A stretch of DNA of 64,000 bases from Hydrogenobacter sp. T-2 (GTDB taxonomy: Bacteria > Aquificota > Aquificia > Aquificales > Aquificaceae). This document shows, piece after piece, positions 16,152 through 24,622 of this stretch (positions are counted from its first letter, which is position 1; each line of letters starts with the position of its first letter). The notes under the pieces were generated by a model. It was not told the DNA's origin. It searched no databases and saw nothing but the letters and a program-made list of their open reading frames with translations. The stretch spans positions 1,122,041 through 1,186,040 of the forward strand of contig NZ_CP117180.1 of the NCBI RefSeq assembly GCF_033971325.1. Reading direction: 5' to 3'. The position numbers and the translations under genes were made by a program.

Positions 16152-18220
16152 AAATTATAAAGGTAGCCCTTGCAGGCAATCCTAACGTAGGAAAGACAAG
16201 CCTTCTTAACCATCTTGCGGGAACAAACCTCAAGGTGGGTAACTGGCCTGGAGTAACCGTTGAAAAGAGGGAAGGGAAGGTAAGGTTTTGGGACTACGAG
16301 ATAAACCTCGTAGACCTTCCGGGTATATACACCCTTGAGCCCATATCGGAGGATGAGTGGGTTGCATACAACTATGTAACGCAGGAAAAACCAGACTTGA
16401 TACTCAATATCATAGAAACACCCAATATGGAAAGGGACCTGCTCTTAACCATAGAACTTCTTGAACATGAAATACCCCTCATTATAGTCCTAAACATGAC
16501 AGATGAGGCTCGGAAATTGGGAGTAGAGGTCAACGACCGCTGGCTTTCTGAACTGCTCGGTGTAAGAGTGCTCAGAACCAACGGAAGGACTGGTGAGGGT
16601 GTAAGGGCTTTACTTCCAAACATAGTGGAAGTTTTTAACCTTAAGGAAAAACCGAAACCCTTAAGATACAGTAAGGAGTTGGAAGACCTTCTTGAAAAGG
16701 TAAGAGAAAGAGAGAATGAAACCAAGGCGGAGCTTATAAGAAAACTCCTCAGCTTAGAAGAATTTAGGGAGCTCAGAGAATCCATAAAGAGGATTATGGG
16801 TAAAGAGTTTCAAGATATCGTTAAGGATGAGAGATATGCAAAAGCCCATGGTCTGTATAGGGAGGTGGCAGAAAGAAAGCCTCTAACCGCAAGAGATATA
16901 ACAGATTCCCTTGATAAGGCTTTATTGCACCCTATCTTTGGCATACCCATATTCTTTTTGTTAATGTTCTTGCTCTTTAAGTTCTCCTTTGACTTTTCTG
17001 CACCTTTTATGGAGTGGGTAGAGGGGTTTGTAAATGGTTTTATCGCTCCAATTATTTCAGAAGGTCTGTCCCTTCTTGGTGTTAGTGATTGGGTTCAAAG
17101 GCTCTTCGCAGAAGCCTTGATAGGCGGTGTGGGCTTTGTTTTGACCTTTGTTCCTCTTATTGCGGTTATATACTTTTTGCTGGCTCTAATGGAATTTTCT
17201 GGGTATCTTCCAAGGGTCGCCTTTCTTATGGACAGGTTTATGCATAGGCTTGGTCTACACGGCAAGAGCCTTGTTCCTCTTCTTCTTGGCTTTGGATGTA
17301 ATGTGCCTGCCATAGTTGCCACAAGGGCGTTGGAAACAAAGAGAGATAAGTTTCTCGTCATAGCCATGATACCCTTTATGAGTTGTCCTGCAAGGCTTGT
17401 GGTTTTTTCCTTTTTTGCGGTGCTCTTTTTCAAAAACCCTGCGGTTGTGATATTTTCCCTTTATCTCTTAGGCATTTTCGTTGCATTTTTGACTGCCTTC
17501 CTTCTAAGAAAAACTCTATACGGAGGAGCTCTCTATCACTTCGTCATGGAATTGCCCCCTTACAGGCTTCCCACGCTGAGACTTCTTTTCAGAGTTGTAT
17601 GGGTTTATGTAAGGGATTTTCTATACAGGGCTGGCACCCTAATATTTGCAGCATCGGTTTTCATATGGCTTTTGCTTAACCTACCACCGGGTGTCAAAAA
17701 CCCTTCTGAAAGCATTGCGGGACAGATAGGGAAAGCCATATCTCCCATCTTTAAACCTTTAGGTCTTGAAGACTGGAGGATATCAACCTCTCTTATACCA
17801 GCCTTTCTTGCCAGAGAGATAGTGCTAAGTTCTATGGGAACCATATACACTGCGGAGGTAGAAAAGGAAGAAGAGCCTTTTGTTTTTTCTGAGGCTCTAA
17901 AGGAGCAAGCTATTGGCTTTGGTAATGCCTTAAAGGAGGCTGTGGTAAATGTCTTTAAGCCAGTGCCAACCGCCTTTGAAGTAGAGGAAGAAGGAAGCGA
18001 TAGCTTAAGAAGTTTAATAGCACAAAGTATCTCACCAGCATCCGCTCTGGCTTTTATGGTATTTTTACTGCTATACACTTCCTGTCTGGGAACAGTGGCG
18101 GTAATGTGGAGGGAGGCAGGAAAAGGTTTTGCACTTGCATTTCTCACATATAGTCTACTCTTAGGCTGGCTCTTTGGTTTCTTTGCATACAGGATAGGAA
18201 GTGTGATATGGAATACTTAG
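16148..18220 (+). CDS. feoB: Ferrous iron transporter FeoB
   Basis: The 690-residue protein has an N-terminal G domain (G1 GNPNVGKTSL at 10-19, the LPGIYTL G3 region, NMTD G4), a helical GDI-like linker and a C-terminal polytopic membrane domain with two Gate motifs (LLGFGCNVPAIVATRALE; PAFLAREIVLSSMGTIY). It imports Fe2+ across the inner membrane. Iron demand of nitrogenase and the Fe-S-rich sHdr and oxidoreductase systems makes the location beside nifH meaningful. Confidence 0.95.
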   Translation: MKIIKVALAGNPNVGKTSLLNHLAGTNLKVGNWPGVTVEKREGKVRFWDYEINLVDLPGIYTLEPISEDEWVAYNYVTQEKPDLILNIIETPNMERDLLLTIELLEHEIPLIIVLNMTDEARKLGVEVNDRWLSELLGVRVLRTNGRTGEGVRALLPNIVEVFNLKEKPKPLRYSKELEDLLEKVRERENETKAELIRKLLSLEEFRELRESIKRIMGKEFQDIVKDERYAKAHGLYREVAERKPLTARDITDSLDKALLHPIFGIPIFFLLMFLLFKFSFDFSAPFMEWVEGFVNGFIAPIISEGLSLLGVSDWVQRLFAEALIGGVGFVLTFVPLIAVIYFLLALMEFSGYLPRVAFLMDRFMHRLGLHGKSLVPLLLGFGCNVPAIVATRALETKRDKFLVIAMIPFMSCPARLVVFSFFAVLFFKNPAVVIFSLYLLGIFVAFLTAFLLRKTLYGGALYHFVMELPPYRLPTLRLLFRVVWVYVRDFLYRAGTLIFAASVFIWLLLNLPPGVKNPSESIAGQIGKAISPIFKPLGLEDWRISTSLIPAFLAREIVLSSMGTIYTAEVEKEEEPFVFSEALKEQAIGFGNALKEAVVNVFKPVPTAFEVEEEGSDSLRSLIAQSISPASALAFMVFLLLYTSCLGTVAVMWREAGKGFALAFLTYSLLLGWLFGFFAYRIGSVIWNT

Positions 18221-18291
18221 CACTATTTTTGTTGGTGGTCTCCTTGTTTTACCTTTGGTGGAGGGGAAGGAAAGGTTCGTGCTGTAGTTGA
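18208..18291 (+). CDS. 27-residue FeoB-associated Cys-tailed membrane peptide
   Basis: An ATG inside the last codons of feoB opens a 27-codon frame: one hydrophobic helix (about residues 4-18), then WWRGRKGSCCS. Its size, position after feoB, single helix and cysteine tail match the FeoB-associated Cys-rich membrane peptides (FeoC-like position). The stop lies inside a 12-bp repeat that begins the next AT-rich segment. It could be chance, but the translational overlap supports it. Confidence 0.55.
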   Translation: MEYLALFLLVVSLFYLWWRGRKGSCCS

Positions 18292-18299
18292 GGGTTGAG
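18288..18299 (+). repeat. Left copy of a 12-bp inverted repeat flanking an AT-rich patch
   Basis: TTGAGGGTTGAG here is matched in inverted orientation by CTCAACCCTCAA at 19,395-19,406. The enclosed 1.1 kb is AT-rich and carries only small unknown membrane ORFs. The repeat itself is low in complexity. Confidence 0.5.
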
Positions 18300-18344
18300 T
18301 GGGTTGTATAATAATTAAGGTAATCTTGTGGGGGATTTGGATTT

Positions 18345-18584
18345 ATGTCTGAAAACTTGCTAAAGATAGAGCTGTATAGGATTTTGGTAAGCATAGCGGT
18401 AGGGCTTATAACTATATTGGTTTTTATTTTTAATGTTAGTGTTGCAGAGAGGTATTATCATAGTCTAAATATTCATGTTCAATCAACCCAAACGAATAAT
18501 GAGGAGAGAAAAGGTAGCAATCAAAACATAAACGATACTAAAAACACAAATCAAGACAACAGAGGCGATCCCACTTTGAAGTAG
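18345..18584 (+). CDS. Small membrane protein, possibly the first part of an amber-interrupted gene
   Basis: The 79-residue product has one transmembrane helix (about 12-32) and a polar Asn/Lys/Thr-rich tail. No family is recognised. SD GGGGGA precedes the ATG and a TATAAT -10 box lies at 18,307-18,312. The frame ends at TAG (18,582-18,584) but stays open in the same frame to 18,977, so this and the following ORF may once have been one gene of about 210 codons. Base composition is more AT-rich than the surrounding feo and secA genes. Confidence 0.5.
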   Translation: MSENLLKIELYRILVSIAVGLITILVFIFNVSVAERYYHSLNIHVQSTQTNNEERKGSNQNINDTKNTNQDNRGDPTLK

Positions 18585-18977
18585 GAGGATTTAAAGTCAG
18601 CTTTAAACAGAACTTTAAAGTTTTTTAATGAAAACATTATAGCATTTTTAGTTGTTTCCATTTTCGTTGGCGAGTTTATAAGCTGGATTGGAATGATTTT
18701 TATTCTCGGATTATACGAAAGAGGATTAGATAAAGGCCTATACAATAGAGAGCTTTATGTGGATGAAGATATAGGATGGAAACTATCTACAACTCTCCTT
18801 AGACCTATGGTTGATGAAAAACCAAAATTTGCCTTAGGGGTTTCTGAAATTCATTTTGCATTGGCAAAGGCTTTTTCTGGTGTTTCTTTGAGTATGTATA
18901 TATGCTCTTCTGTATTAATTCCATCAACTGCAATTTCCTTTATTATAAAGGAACTCTATGTATTTTTTTCATGGTGA
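18585..18977 (+). pseudogene. In-frame continuation after TAG: membrane ORF with no clear start
   Basis: Directly after the TAG codon the same frame runs open for about 130 codons: EDLKSALNRTLKFF, a transmembrane helix (FLVVSIFVGEFISWIGMIFIL), a charged loop, and a second hydrophobic segment near the end. The first internal ATG is at 18,693, inside the first helix and without an SD; AGGAGG at 18,583-18,588 has no ATG or GTG at a usable distance. Either a non-standard start, stop readthrough or a nonsense-disrupted gene explains it. The end overlaps the next ORF by 7 bases. Confidence 0.45.
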
Positions 18978-19468
18978 TGCTTTTTGTTGTAGTTTATATT
19001 TTATTACCAATACTAATTTTAGCGAACGTGTTTATTAACTTGTTATCTAAACTTTTTATGCTATTATATAGATTGTTCGCATATAGACTCCTTAAAATTT
19101 GTTATATAAGTATAGAATCTATGAAGGCTCCAGAAAATATTGAACCACTGTTTTTAGTAAAGCACATAGAAAAGCTAATACTTACATCCTCTGCTTTATT
19201 CACTTTTATTATTTTTATATCATTTTTGGGTTTTACAGTGGGTTATCCTATAGAGACTTTATTACTTGTTGAAATCTTCACAGCTTTTATATCTTTTTTG
19301 TTATCAATATACCATATGAGGTTTGCCAATCAATTCATGTGCCTTGCATTAGAAGAATGCTATAAAAAACCAGACACAACAGAGAATACTAACCCTCAAC
19401 CCTCAACAAACCAAAGTCCACCACAATCACCACTTCAGCATACTCAAGAGCACCACACACAGAACTAA
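18971..19468 (+). CDS. Hypothetical multi-helix membrane protein with polar tail
   Basis: Starting from the ATG that overlaps the previous stop, 165 residues contain about four hydrophobic helices (VMLFVVVYILLPILILANV; FINLLSKLFMLLYRLF; LILTSSALFTFIIFISFLGF; IETLLLVEIFTAFISFLLSIY), then a Pro/Gln/Thr/Asn-rich tail. No homology is recognised. The tail's codons contain the right-hand copy of the inverted repeat. An upstream in-frame ATG at 18,902 exists but lies deep in the preceding gene. Confidence 0.55.
   Translation: MVMLFVVVYILLPILILANVFINLLSKLFMLLYRLFAYRLLKICYISIESMKAPENIEPLFLVKHIEKLILTSSALFTFIIFISFLGFTVGYPIETLLLVEIFTAFISFLLSIYHMRFANQFMCLALEECYKKPDTTENTNPQPSTNQSPPQSPLQHTQEHHTQN
19395..19406 (-). 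repeat. Right copy of the 12-bp inverted repeat
   Basis: CTCAACCCTCAA is the exact reverse complement of 18,288-18,299. It lies in the 3' coding end of the hypothetical membrane protein, about 80 bases before secA. Confidence 0.5.
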
Positions 19469-19473
19469 AGCAT

Positions 19474-19479
19474 TATAAT
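19474..19479 (+). promoter_or_regulatory. -10 box (TATAAT) of secA, implying a leaderless transcript
   Basis: A consensus TATAAT ends 9 bases before the secA ATG, and no Shine-Dalgarno fits in between. Transcription would start at or within two or three bases of the ATG. Confidence 0.55.
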
Positions 19480-19488
19480 TTTAATACC

Positions 19489-22290
19489 ATGATAGACTGG
19501 CTTGTTAAAAAGCTACTTGGCACCAAAAGCGAGAGAGAAGTCAAGAGGCTAAGAAAGGTAGTTCAAAGGATAACACAAAAGGAAAGAGAACTTGATCAAC
19601 TTTCAAACAAAGAGATAAGGCTTATGGCACAAGACCTAAGACAGAAGATACTTCAGGATGAAGAGCTAAAGCAGAAAATAATAAAAGGCGGAATAACTCC
19701 AGAGGTGGAGCTTGCCTTTGCTCTTGTAAGGGAGGCGGGCAAAAGGGCGCTTGGGCTCAGATTTTTTGATGTTCAGCTCATAGGTGGGCTTGTGCTTCAT
19801 GAGGGTAAGATAGCAGAGATGAAAACAGGCGAGGGTAAAACCTTAGTGGCTACTTCTGCCACAGTGGTCAACGCCATGACTGGGGAAGGAGTTCATGTGG
19901 TCACCGTCAATGACTACCTTGCCAGAAGGGACGCTCAATGGATGGGTGGGCTATATCTTTTTCTTGGTCTTGATGTGGGTGTTATAAACTCTGACTATAG
20001 CTCCTACAGAGTAGAATGGGCAGACCCAGAGCTGGCACATAGGGCTATTGAGGAAGACTGGAGGGTTTGGCCAAAGGGCTATTTTGAGGAAACTTTGCCA
20101 TCAGACCTAATAAACGTTCAAGCAAAGAAAGCCTTTTATACTAAGCTAACCTCTTGCACAAGAAGACAAGCCTATGAGTGCAGTATAACCTATGGCACTA
20201 ACAATGAATTTGGCTTTGACTATCTTAGAGACAATATGGCTTTTTCTCTTGAGGAGATAGTGCAGGTAAAGGGGCACAACTTTGCCATAGTGGACGAGGT
20301 GGACTCCATACTCATAGATGAGGCGAGAACTCCTCTTATCATCTCAGGTCCTGCGGAGATGGATACATCTGTGTATTACAAGGCGGATGAGGTGGTGAGA
20401 AAGCTCACAAAAGACGAGGATTTTACAGTAGACGAGAAAAATAGAACTGTCCAGCTCACAGAGCAGGGTATAGGCAAAATAGAGGAGCTTCTTGGCGTGG
20501 AAAACCTTTACGATATAAGGAATATAGACCTACTGCATGCGGTAAATCAGGCACTTAGAGCTCATACGCTTTTCAAGAAGGATGTGCACTATATAGTGAG
20601 AGATAAGGAAGTTCTCATAGTGGATGAGTTTACTGGAAGGGTTTTGCCCGGCAGAAGGTGGAGCGATGGTCTGCATCAGGCTATAGAGGTAAAGGAGGGT
20701 GTTCCCATACAGAGGGAAAACCAAACTCTTGCAAGCATAACATTCCAAAACTACTTTAAGCTCTACAAAAAGCTCTCTGGTATGACGGGAACTGCAGAGA
20801 CAGAAGCCCTTGAGTTTAAGGAAATATACGGTCTTGAGGTGGTTGTTGTCCCAACTCATAGACCCATGAGAAGAAAAGACCATGCGGATTTGGTATACAA
20901 GACAAAGGGAGAAAAGTGGCAATCAGTTGTGGATATCATAAAGCAGGAACATGAGAAGGGTAGACCCATATTGGTGGGAACAGTCTCCATAGAAGACTCG
21001 GAGCATCTCTCAAGACTTTTGCAGAAAGAGAAGATACCACACAATGTTTTAAATGCTAAACAGCATGAGAAGGAAGCAGAGATAATAGCTCAGGCTGGAA
21101 GGCTTGGTGCGGTAACCATATCCACCAACATGGCAGGAAGGGGAACAGATATCCTTCTTGGTGGAAACCCTGAATACCTTGCAAGGGAAATATTAAGGTC
21201 TAAGGGCAAGGCGGTGGAGGAGGCAACGGAGGAGGAATGGAAGGAAGCCTTAGAAAAGGCATACAAGATAACGGAAGAAGAGAAAAAGAAGGTAGTTGAG
21301 CTTGGAGGCCTGCTCGTTATTGGCACAGAAAGGCACGAATCAAGGCGGATAGACAACCAGCTAAGAGGTAGGGCAGGAAGACAAGGAGACCCAGGAGAGT
21401 CTCGCTTTGTGTTATCTCTGGAAGATGACCTAATGAGGATTTTCGGTGGTGATAGGGTAAAGAAACTCATGGAAATACTCAAAATCCCAGAAGGAGAGCC
21501 AATAGAGAGCGGTATGGTTACCAAGGCTATACAAAACGCACAAAAGAGGGTAGAAGCCCAGAACTTCCAGATAAGAAAGAGGCTCCTTGAGTATGATATG
21601 GTGATGAACACACAGAGGCTCACTGTCTACTCCATGAGAAGGGACCTTCTTGAGTCCAAAGGTCTTGAGGAATATCTACGGGAGTTTATCTACGACCTTG
21701 TAGCCCAAAAGGTGGAAGAGCTCATTAAGGAGGAAGAGCCAGAGCTTTGGGAACTTGAACCTTTAAGGGATTATTTCAAAGAGCTTTTAGGCAGGGAAAT
21801 AGAAGTCCCTCCAGCCAGAGACAAAGAGGAGCTCATAGAGAACCTATCTCAAAAGGTGCTTGAGGTGATAAACTTAAGAAAGGAAGAGCTTGGTGAAGGG
21901 GTCTTTTGGGAGCTTGTTAAAATAGTTATGCTCTCAAACCTTGACCACCTATGGAGAGAGCATCTGCATACTATGGACAGGCTTAGAGAGAGCATATACC
22001 TTAGGGGCTACGCCTCAAAGGACCCCTTGGTGGAATACAAAAAGGAAGCCTTTTACCTCTTTGAGGATATGCTTTCAAGGTTTAGAGCAAGGACCATATC
22101 GGACATCTTGCACATGCAGGTAAGAACTCAAGAAGAAGTGGAAGAAGAGCTCAAAAGGGAAGAGCAGGAAAGAGATAAGCTCCTAAGTATGGCAGTCTTT
22201 AGCGGAGTGGAGGGAAAGGCAGATCAGGGTCAAAAGGGTCCAAAGAGGAAGACTCTAAAAGAGCGTCTTCAGGCAAGGCGGAAAAGGTAG
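19489..22290 (+). CDS. secA: Preprotein translocase ATPase SecA
   Basis: The 933-residue motor protein has Walker A MKTGEGKT, the DEVDSILIDEARTPLIISG block, the GMTGTAETEA motif and the NMAGRGTDI motif of NBD2. It drives post-translational export through SecYEG. There is an extra segment of about 55 residues after NSDYSSYR (near 165-220), as in other Aquificales SecA. The C-terminus ends in a Lys/Arg tail and lacks the Zn-binding CxCxS...CH element. No SD precedes the ATG. Confidence 0.97.
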   Translation: MIDWLVKKLLGTKSEREVKRLRKVVQRITQKERELDQLSNKEIRLMAQDLRQKILQDEELKQKIIKGGITPEVELAFALVREAGKRALGLRFFDVQLIGGLVLHEGKIAEMKTGEGKTLVATSATVVNAMTGEGVHVVTVNDYLARRDAQWMGGLYLFLGLDVGVINSDYSSYRVEWADPELAHRAIEEDWRVWPKGYFEETLPSDLINVQAKKAFYTKLTSCTRRQAYECSITYGTNNEFGFDYLRDNMAFSLEEIVQVKGHNFAIVDEVDSILIDEARTPLIISGPAEMDTSVYYKADEVVRKLTKDEDFTVDEKNRTVQLTEQGIGKIEELLGVENLYDIRNIDLLHAVNQALRAHTLFKKDVHYIVRDKEVLIVDEFTGRVLPGRRWSDGLHQAIEVKEGVPIQRENQTLASITFQNYFKLYKKLSGMTGTAETEALEFKEIYGLEVVVVPTHRPMRRKDHADLVYKTKGEKWQSVVDIIKQEHEKGRPILVGTVSIEDSEHLSRLLQKEKIPHNVLNAKQHEKEAEIIAQAGRLGAVTISTNMAGRGTDILLGGNPEYLAREILRSKGKAVEEATEEEWKEALEKAYKITEEEKKKVVELGGLLVIGTERHESRRIDNQLRGRAGRQGDPGESRFVLSLEDDLMRIFGGDRVKKLMEILKIPEGEPIESGMVTKAIQNAQKRVEAQNFQIRKRLLEYDMVMNTQRLTVYSMRRDLLESKGLEEYLREFIYDLVAQKVEELIKEEEPELWELEPLRDYFKELLGREIEVPPARDKEELIENLSQKVLEVINLRKEELGEGVFWELVKIVMLSNLDHLWREHLHTMDRLRESIYLRGYASKDPLVEYKKEAFYLFEDMLSRFRARTISDILHMQVRTQEEVEEELKREEQERDKLLSMAVFSGVEGKADQGQKGPKRKTLKERLQARRKR

Positions 22291-22903
22291 CCCTTAGCTC
22301 CCTATAGGCTTGAAGTATTTTTTTAAAGGGTATGTTGCCTTCTCTTACGAGCCTAAGACCTTTGGGGTATAGAGCTCTTACTATGGTTGAGGGTTTGCCC
22401 TTTCTTACACCACCATCCACATAAAGGTCAACACTATTGCCAAAGTAATCCATTGCTTCCTTTATCGTTGTGGCTGGCTTTTGACCCTCTGGGTTTGCAC
22501 TAGGTGCTACCACAGGTGCCTTTAAATATTCAAGAAGCTCATAAACGTGACTATCAAAGGGAGGTATCCTTACCGCAAGGCTTTTTCTACCACGCGTAAG
22601 ATATAGTGGAAAGGTATTCTTTTTGTAGAAAATAAATGTGGCATTAAAGATGTTCATAAGCCTTTCATGGATAGGTCTATAGATAACTCCAAGGTCCTTA
22701 AGCCAATACGTACCATCTATAAGCATCAAAAAGGGTCTATTAGAAGGTCTTCTTATGGAGTATAGTCTTTCTATAGCGGAACTGTCATTGGCTTTTACCA
22801 AAAGTCCATAGATGGTATCTGTGGGAAAGCAAACTATCTTACCCTCTTCAAGGGCATCAGCCACTTTATCAAGATTGCTCCTTGTGAGTTTTATGACCTT
22901 CAC
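22199..22903 (-). CDS. tsaC: L-threonylcarbamoyladenylate synthase (TsaC/Sua5/YrdC family)
   Basis: The 234-residue protein carries the YrdC fold motifs: GKIVCFPTDTIYGL near 20-33, IRRPSNRPFLMLI near 50 and APSANPEGQKPATT near 135-150. It makes threonylcarbamoyl-AMP for tRNA t6A37. The start is GTG overlapping the thrC stop (GTGA). Its last 30 codons run antisense over the end of secA (92-base convergent overlap). The tail after about 205 is low-complexity Leu/Ser/Pro-rich and may be incidental. Confidence 0.9.
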   Translation of the reverse strand: MKVIKLTRSNLDKVADALEEGKIVCFPTDTIYGLLVKANDSSAIERLYSIRRPSNRPFLMLIDGTYWLKDLGVIYRPIHERLMNIFNATFIFYKKNTFPLYLTRGRKSLAVRIPPFDSHVYELLEYLKAPVVAPSANPEGQKPATTIKEAMDYFGNSVDLYVDGGVRKGKPSTIVRALYPKGLRLVREGNIPFKKILQAYRELRATFSALPEDALLESSSLDPFDPDLPFPPLR

Positions 22904-23958
22904 AGACTTATAACTCCTACTACTTTATCCACATCTGGTGGAAGTGTTATGGGCTCTTCGCATACCCTCATAGCAGTATCTGGGTCCTTTAAGCCGTTTC
23001 CCGTGAGGGTGCATACTACCGTTTCTCCACCCTTAAAAAAGCCTTCTCTGGTGAGTTTTATAAGTCCTGCGACAGACGCGGCAGATGCAGGTTCGCAGAA
23101 TATGCCTTCTGTTGAGGCGGTTAGCTTGTATGCATAGAGTATTTCATCATCGCTTACCGCATCTATTAATCCGCCAGACTCATGCACTGCTTGAAGGGCG
23201 GGTTGCCAGCTGTAGGGATTGCCAATCCTTATGGCAGTAGCTATTGTCTGTGGGTTCTTTATGGGGTAGCCTTTTACTATGGGAGCAGAGCCTTCCGCCT
23301 GCCAACCCATCATCTTAGGAAGGTTGTCTATCTTACCCACTTGGTAATATTCCTTATATCCCTTCCAGTAAGCGGTTATATTTCCTGCATTACCCACGGG
23401 AATAAAATGATAATCTGGTGCCTTGCCAAGAGCATCACATATCTCAAAGGCTCCCGTTTTCTGTCCCTCTATCCTATAGGGGTTTACCGAGTTCACTATC
23501 TCCACAGGCATTAGCTCTCCTATTTTTCTTACAATATACAAGGCATCGTCAAAGTTTCCTTGAATAGCTATCACCTTTGCACCGTATATGACCGCCTGTG
23601 AGAGCTTACCCAGGGCTACAGCACCCTTCGGAAGAAGGACAAAGGCTCTGAGACCAGCCTTTGCCGCATAAGCGGCCGCAGAAGCGGAGGTATTGCCCGT
23701 TGAGGCACATATTACCGCTCTCTTTCCTGCCTCCACCGCCTTGGATATGGCTACTGTCATACCCCTGTCTTTGAAAGAGCCCGTAGGGTTCAGACCTTCG
23801 TATTTGAGAAATATGCCCCCTTTAAAGCCTATAGCCCTTGCTAAGTTCTCTGCATAGACTAAGGGAGTATTTCCTTCACACAGTGTTATTATAGGTGTTT
23901 TCTCGTTTACAGGTAAAAACTCCTTATATTTGTGTATTATACCTCGCCAGTAGCTCAT
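22900..23958 (-). CDS. thrC: Threonine synthase
   Basis: From the ATG at 23,958, 352 residues match PLP fold-type II threonine synthase: LCEGNTPLVYAENL, the PLP-lysine motif NPTGSFKDRGM, ASTGNTSASAAAYAA and the phosphate-binding GNAGNI loop. It converts O-phosphohomoserine to threonine. The longer frame back to 24,168 reads antisense through tRNA-Leu and is rejected. A TATAAT on this strand (23,974-23,979) lies 15 bases upstream. Confidence 0.95.
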   Translation of the reverse strand: MSYWRGIIHKYKEFLPVNEKTPIITLCEGNTPLVYAENLARAIGFKGGIFLKYEGLNPTGSFKDRGMTVAISKAVEAGKRAVICASTGNTSASAAAYAAKAGLRAFVLLPKGAVALGKLSQAVIYGAKVIAIQGNFDDALYIVRKIGELMPVEIVNSVNPYRIEGQKTGAFEICDALGKAPDYHFIPVGNAGNITAYWKGYKEYYQVGKIDNLPKMMGWQAEGSAPIVKGYPIKNPQTIATAIRIGNPYSWQPALQAVHESGGLIDAVSDDEILYAYKLTASTEGIFCEPASAASVAGLIKLTREGFFKGGETVVCTLTGNGLKDPDTAMRVCEEPITLPPDVDKVVGVISL

Positions 23959-23973
23959 AACTCTGCGAGAAAT

Positions 23974-23981
23974 ATTATAAT
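23974..23981. promoter_or_regulatory. Overlapping divergent -10 boxes for tRNA-Leu and thrC
   Basis: ATTATAAT contains TATAAT on the plus strand (23,976-23,981, 11 bases before the tRNA) and TATAAT on the minus strand (23,974-23,979, 15 bases before thrC). The two promoters share four bases and probably compete. Confidence 0.5.
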
Positions 23982-23992
23982 TTATATCTGCA

Positions 23993-24075
<83 letters not shown>

Positions 24076-24084
24076 CACCTTGCC

Positions 24085-24615
24085 ATGATATTGAGCGATA
24101 AAAGTATTAAGGAGCTTATAAAGAGAGGCAGGCTGGTAATAGAGCCCTACAGGGAAGAGAACATCCAAGCGTCTTCCATAGACCTCACTTTAGGTGGAGA
24201 GCTTATCTACTATAGGTCTGAGTGCATAGACCTCAAAAGCGAACATATACCAGTGGAGAAGATAAATATACCCGAGGAAGGAATTCTTATACCACCAAAG
24301 GCTTTCCTTTTGGCAACCACAGAGGAATATATAAAACTCCCGGATAATATCACCGCCTTTGTGGAGGGTAGGTCTTCTCTGGGAAGGCTTGGGCTTTTTA
24401 TAGAAAACGCTGGCTGGGTGGACGCAGGCTTTGAAGGACAGATAACCCTTGAGCTATACAACGCCAACAGCTGTCCCATACGCATATACAAGGGCGTGCG
24501 CATATGCCAAATAGTGCTTGCAAGGCTTGACACAAAGGCGGAAAAACCCTATAGAGGTAAATATCAAGGACAAAGAGGAGCTACGCCTTCAAGAGTATAT
24601 ATGGACTTTAAGTAG
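24085..24615 (+). CDS. dcd: dCTP deaminase
   Basis: The 176-residue protein has the Dcd signature FVEGRSSLGRLGLFIENAGWVD (near 102-123), with the RSSxxR phosphate-binding motif and the catalytic Glu in QITLELYN, plus the C-terminal KYQGQRGATPSR. It converts dCTP to dUTP, or to dUMP if bifunctional. The start is placed at the first ATG after the tRNA; an upstream in-frame ATG lies inside tRNA-Leu. Confidence 0.93.
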   Translation: MILSDKSIKELIKRGRLVIEPYREENIQASSIDLTLGGELIYYRSECIDLKSEHIPVEKINIPEEGILIPPKAFLLATTEEYIKLPDNITAFVEGRSSLGRLGLFIENAGWVDAGFEGQITLELYNANSCPIRIYKGVRICQIVLARLDTKAEKPYRGKYQGQRGATPSRVYMDFK

Positions 24616-24622
24616 CTTATTA

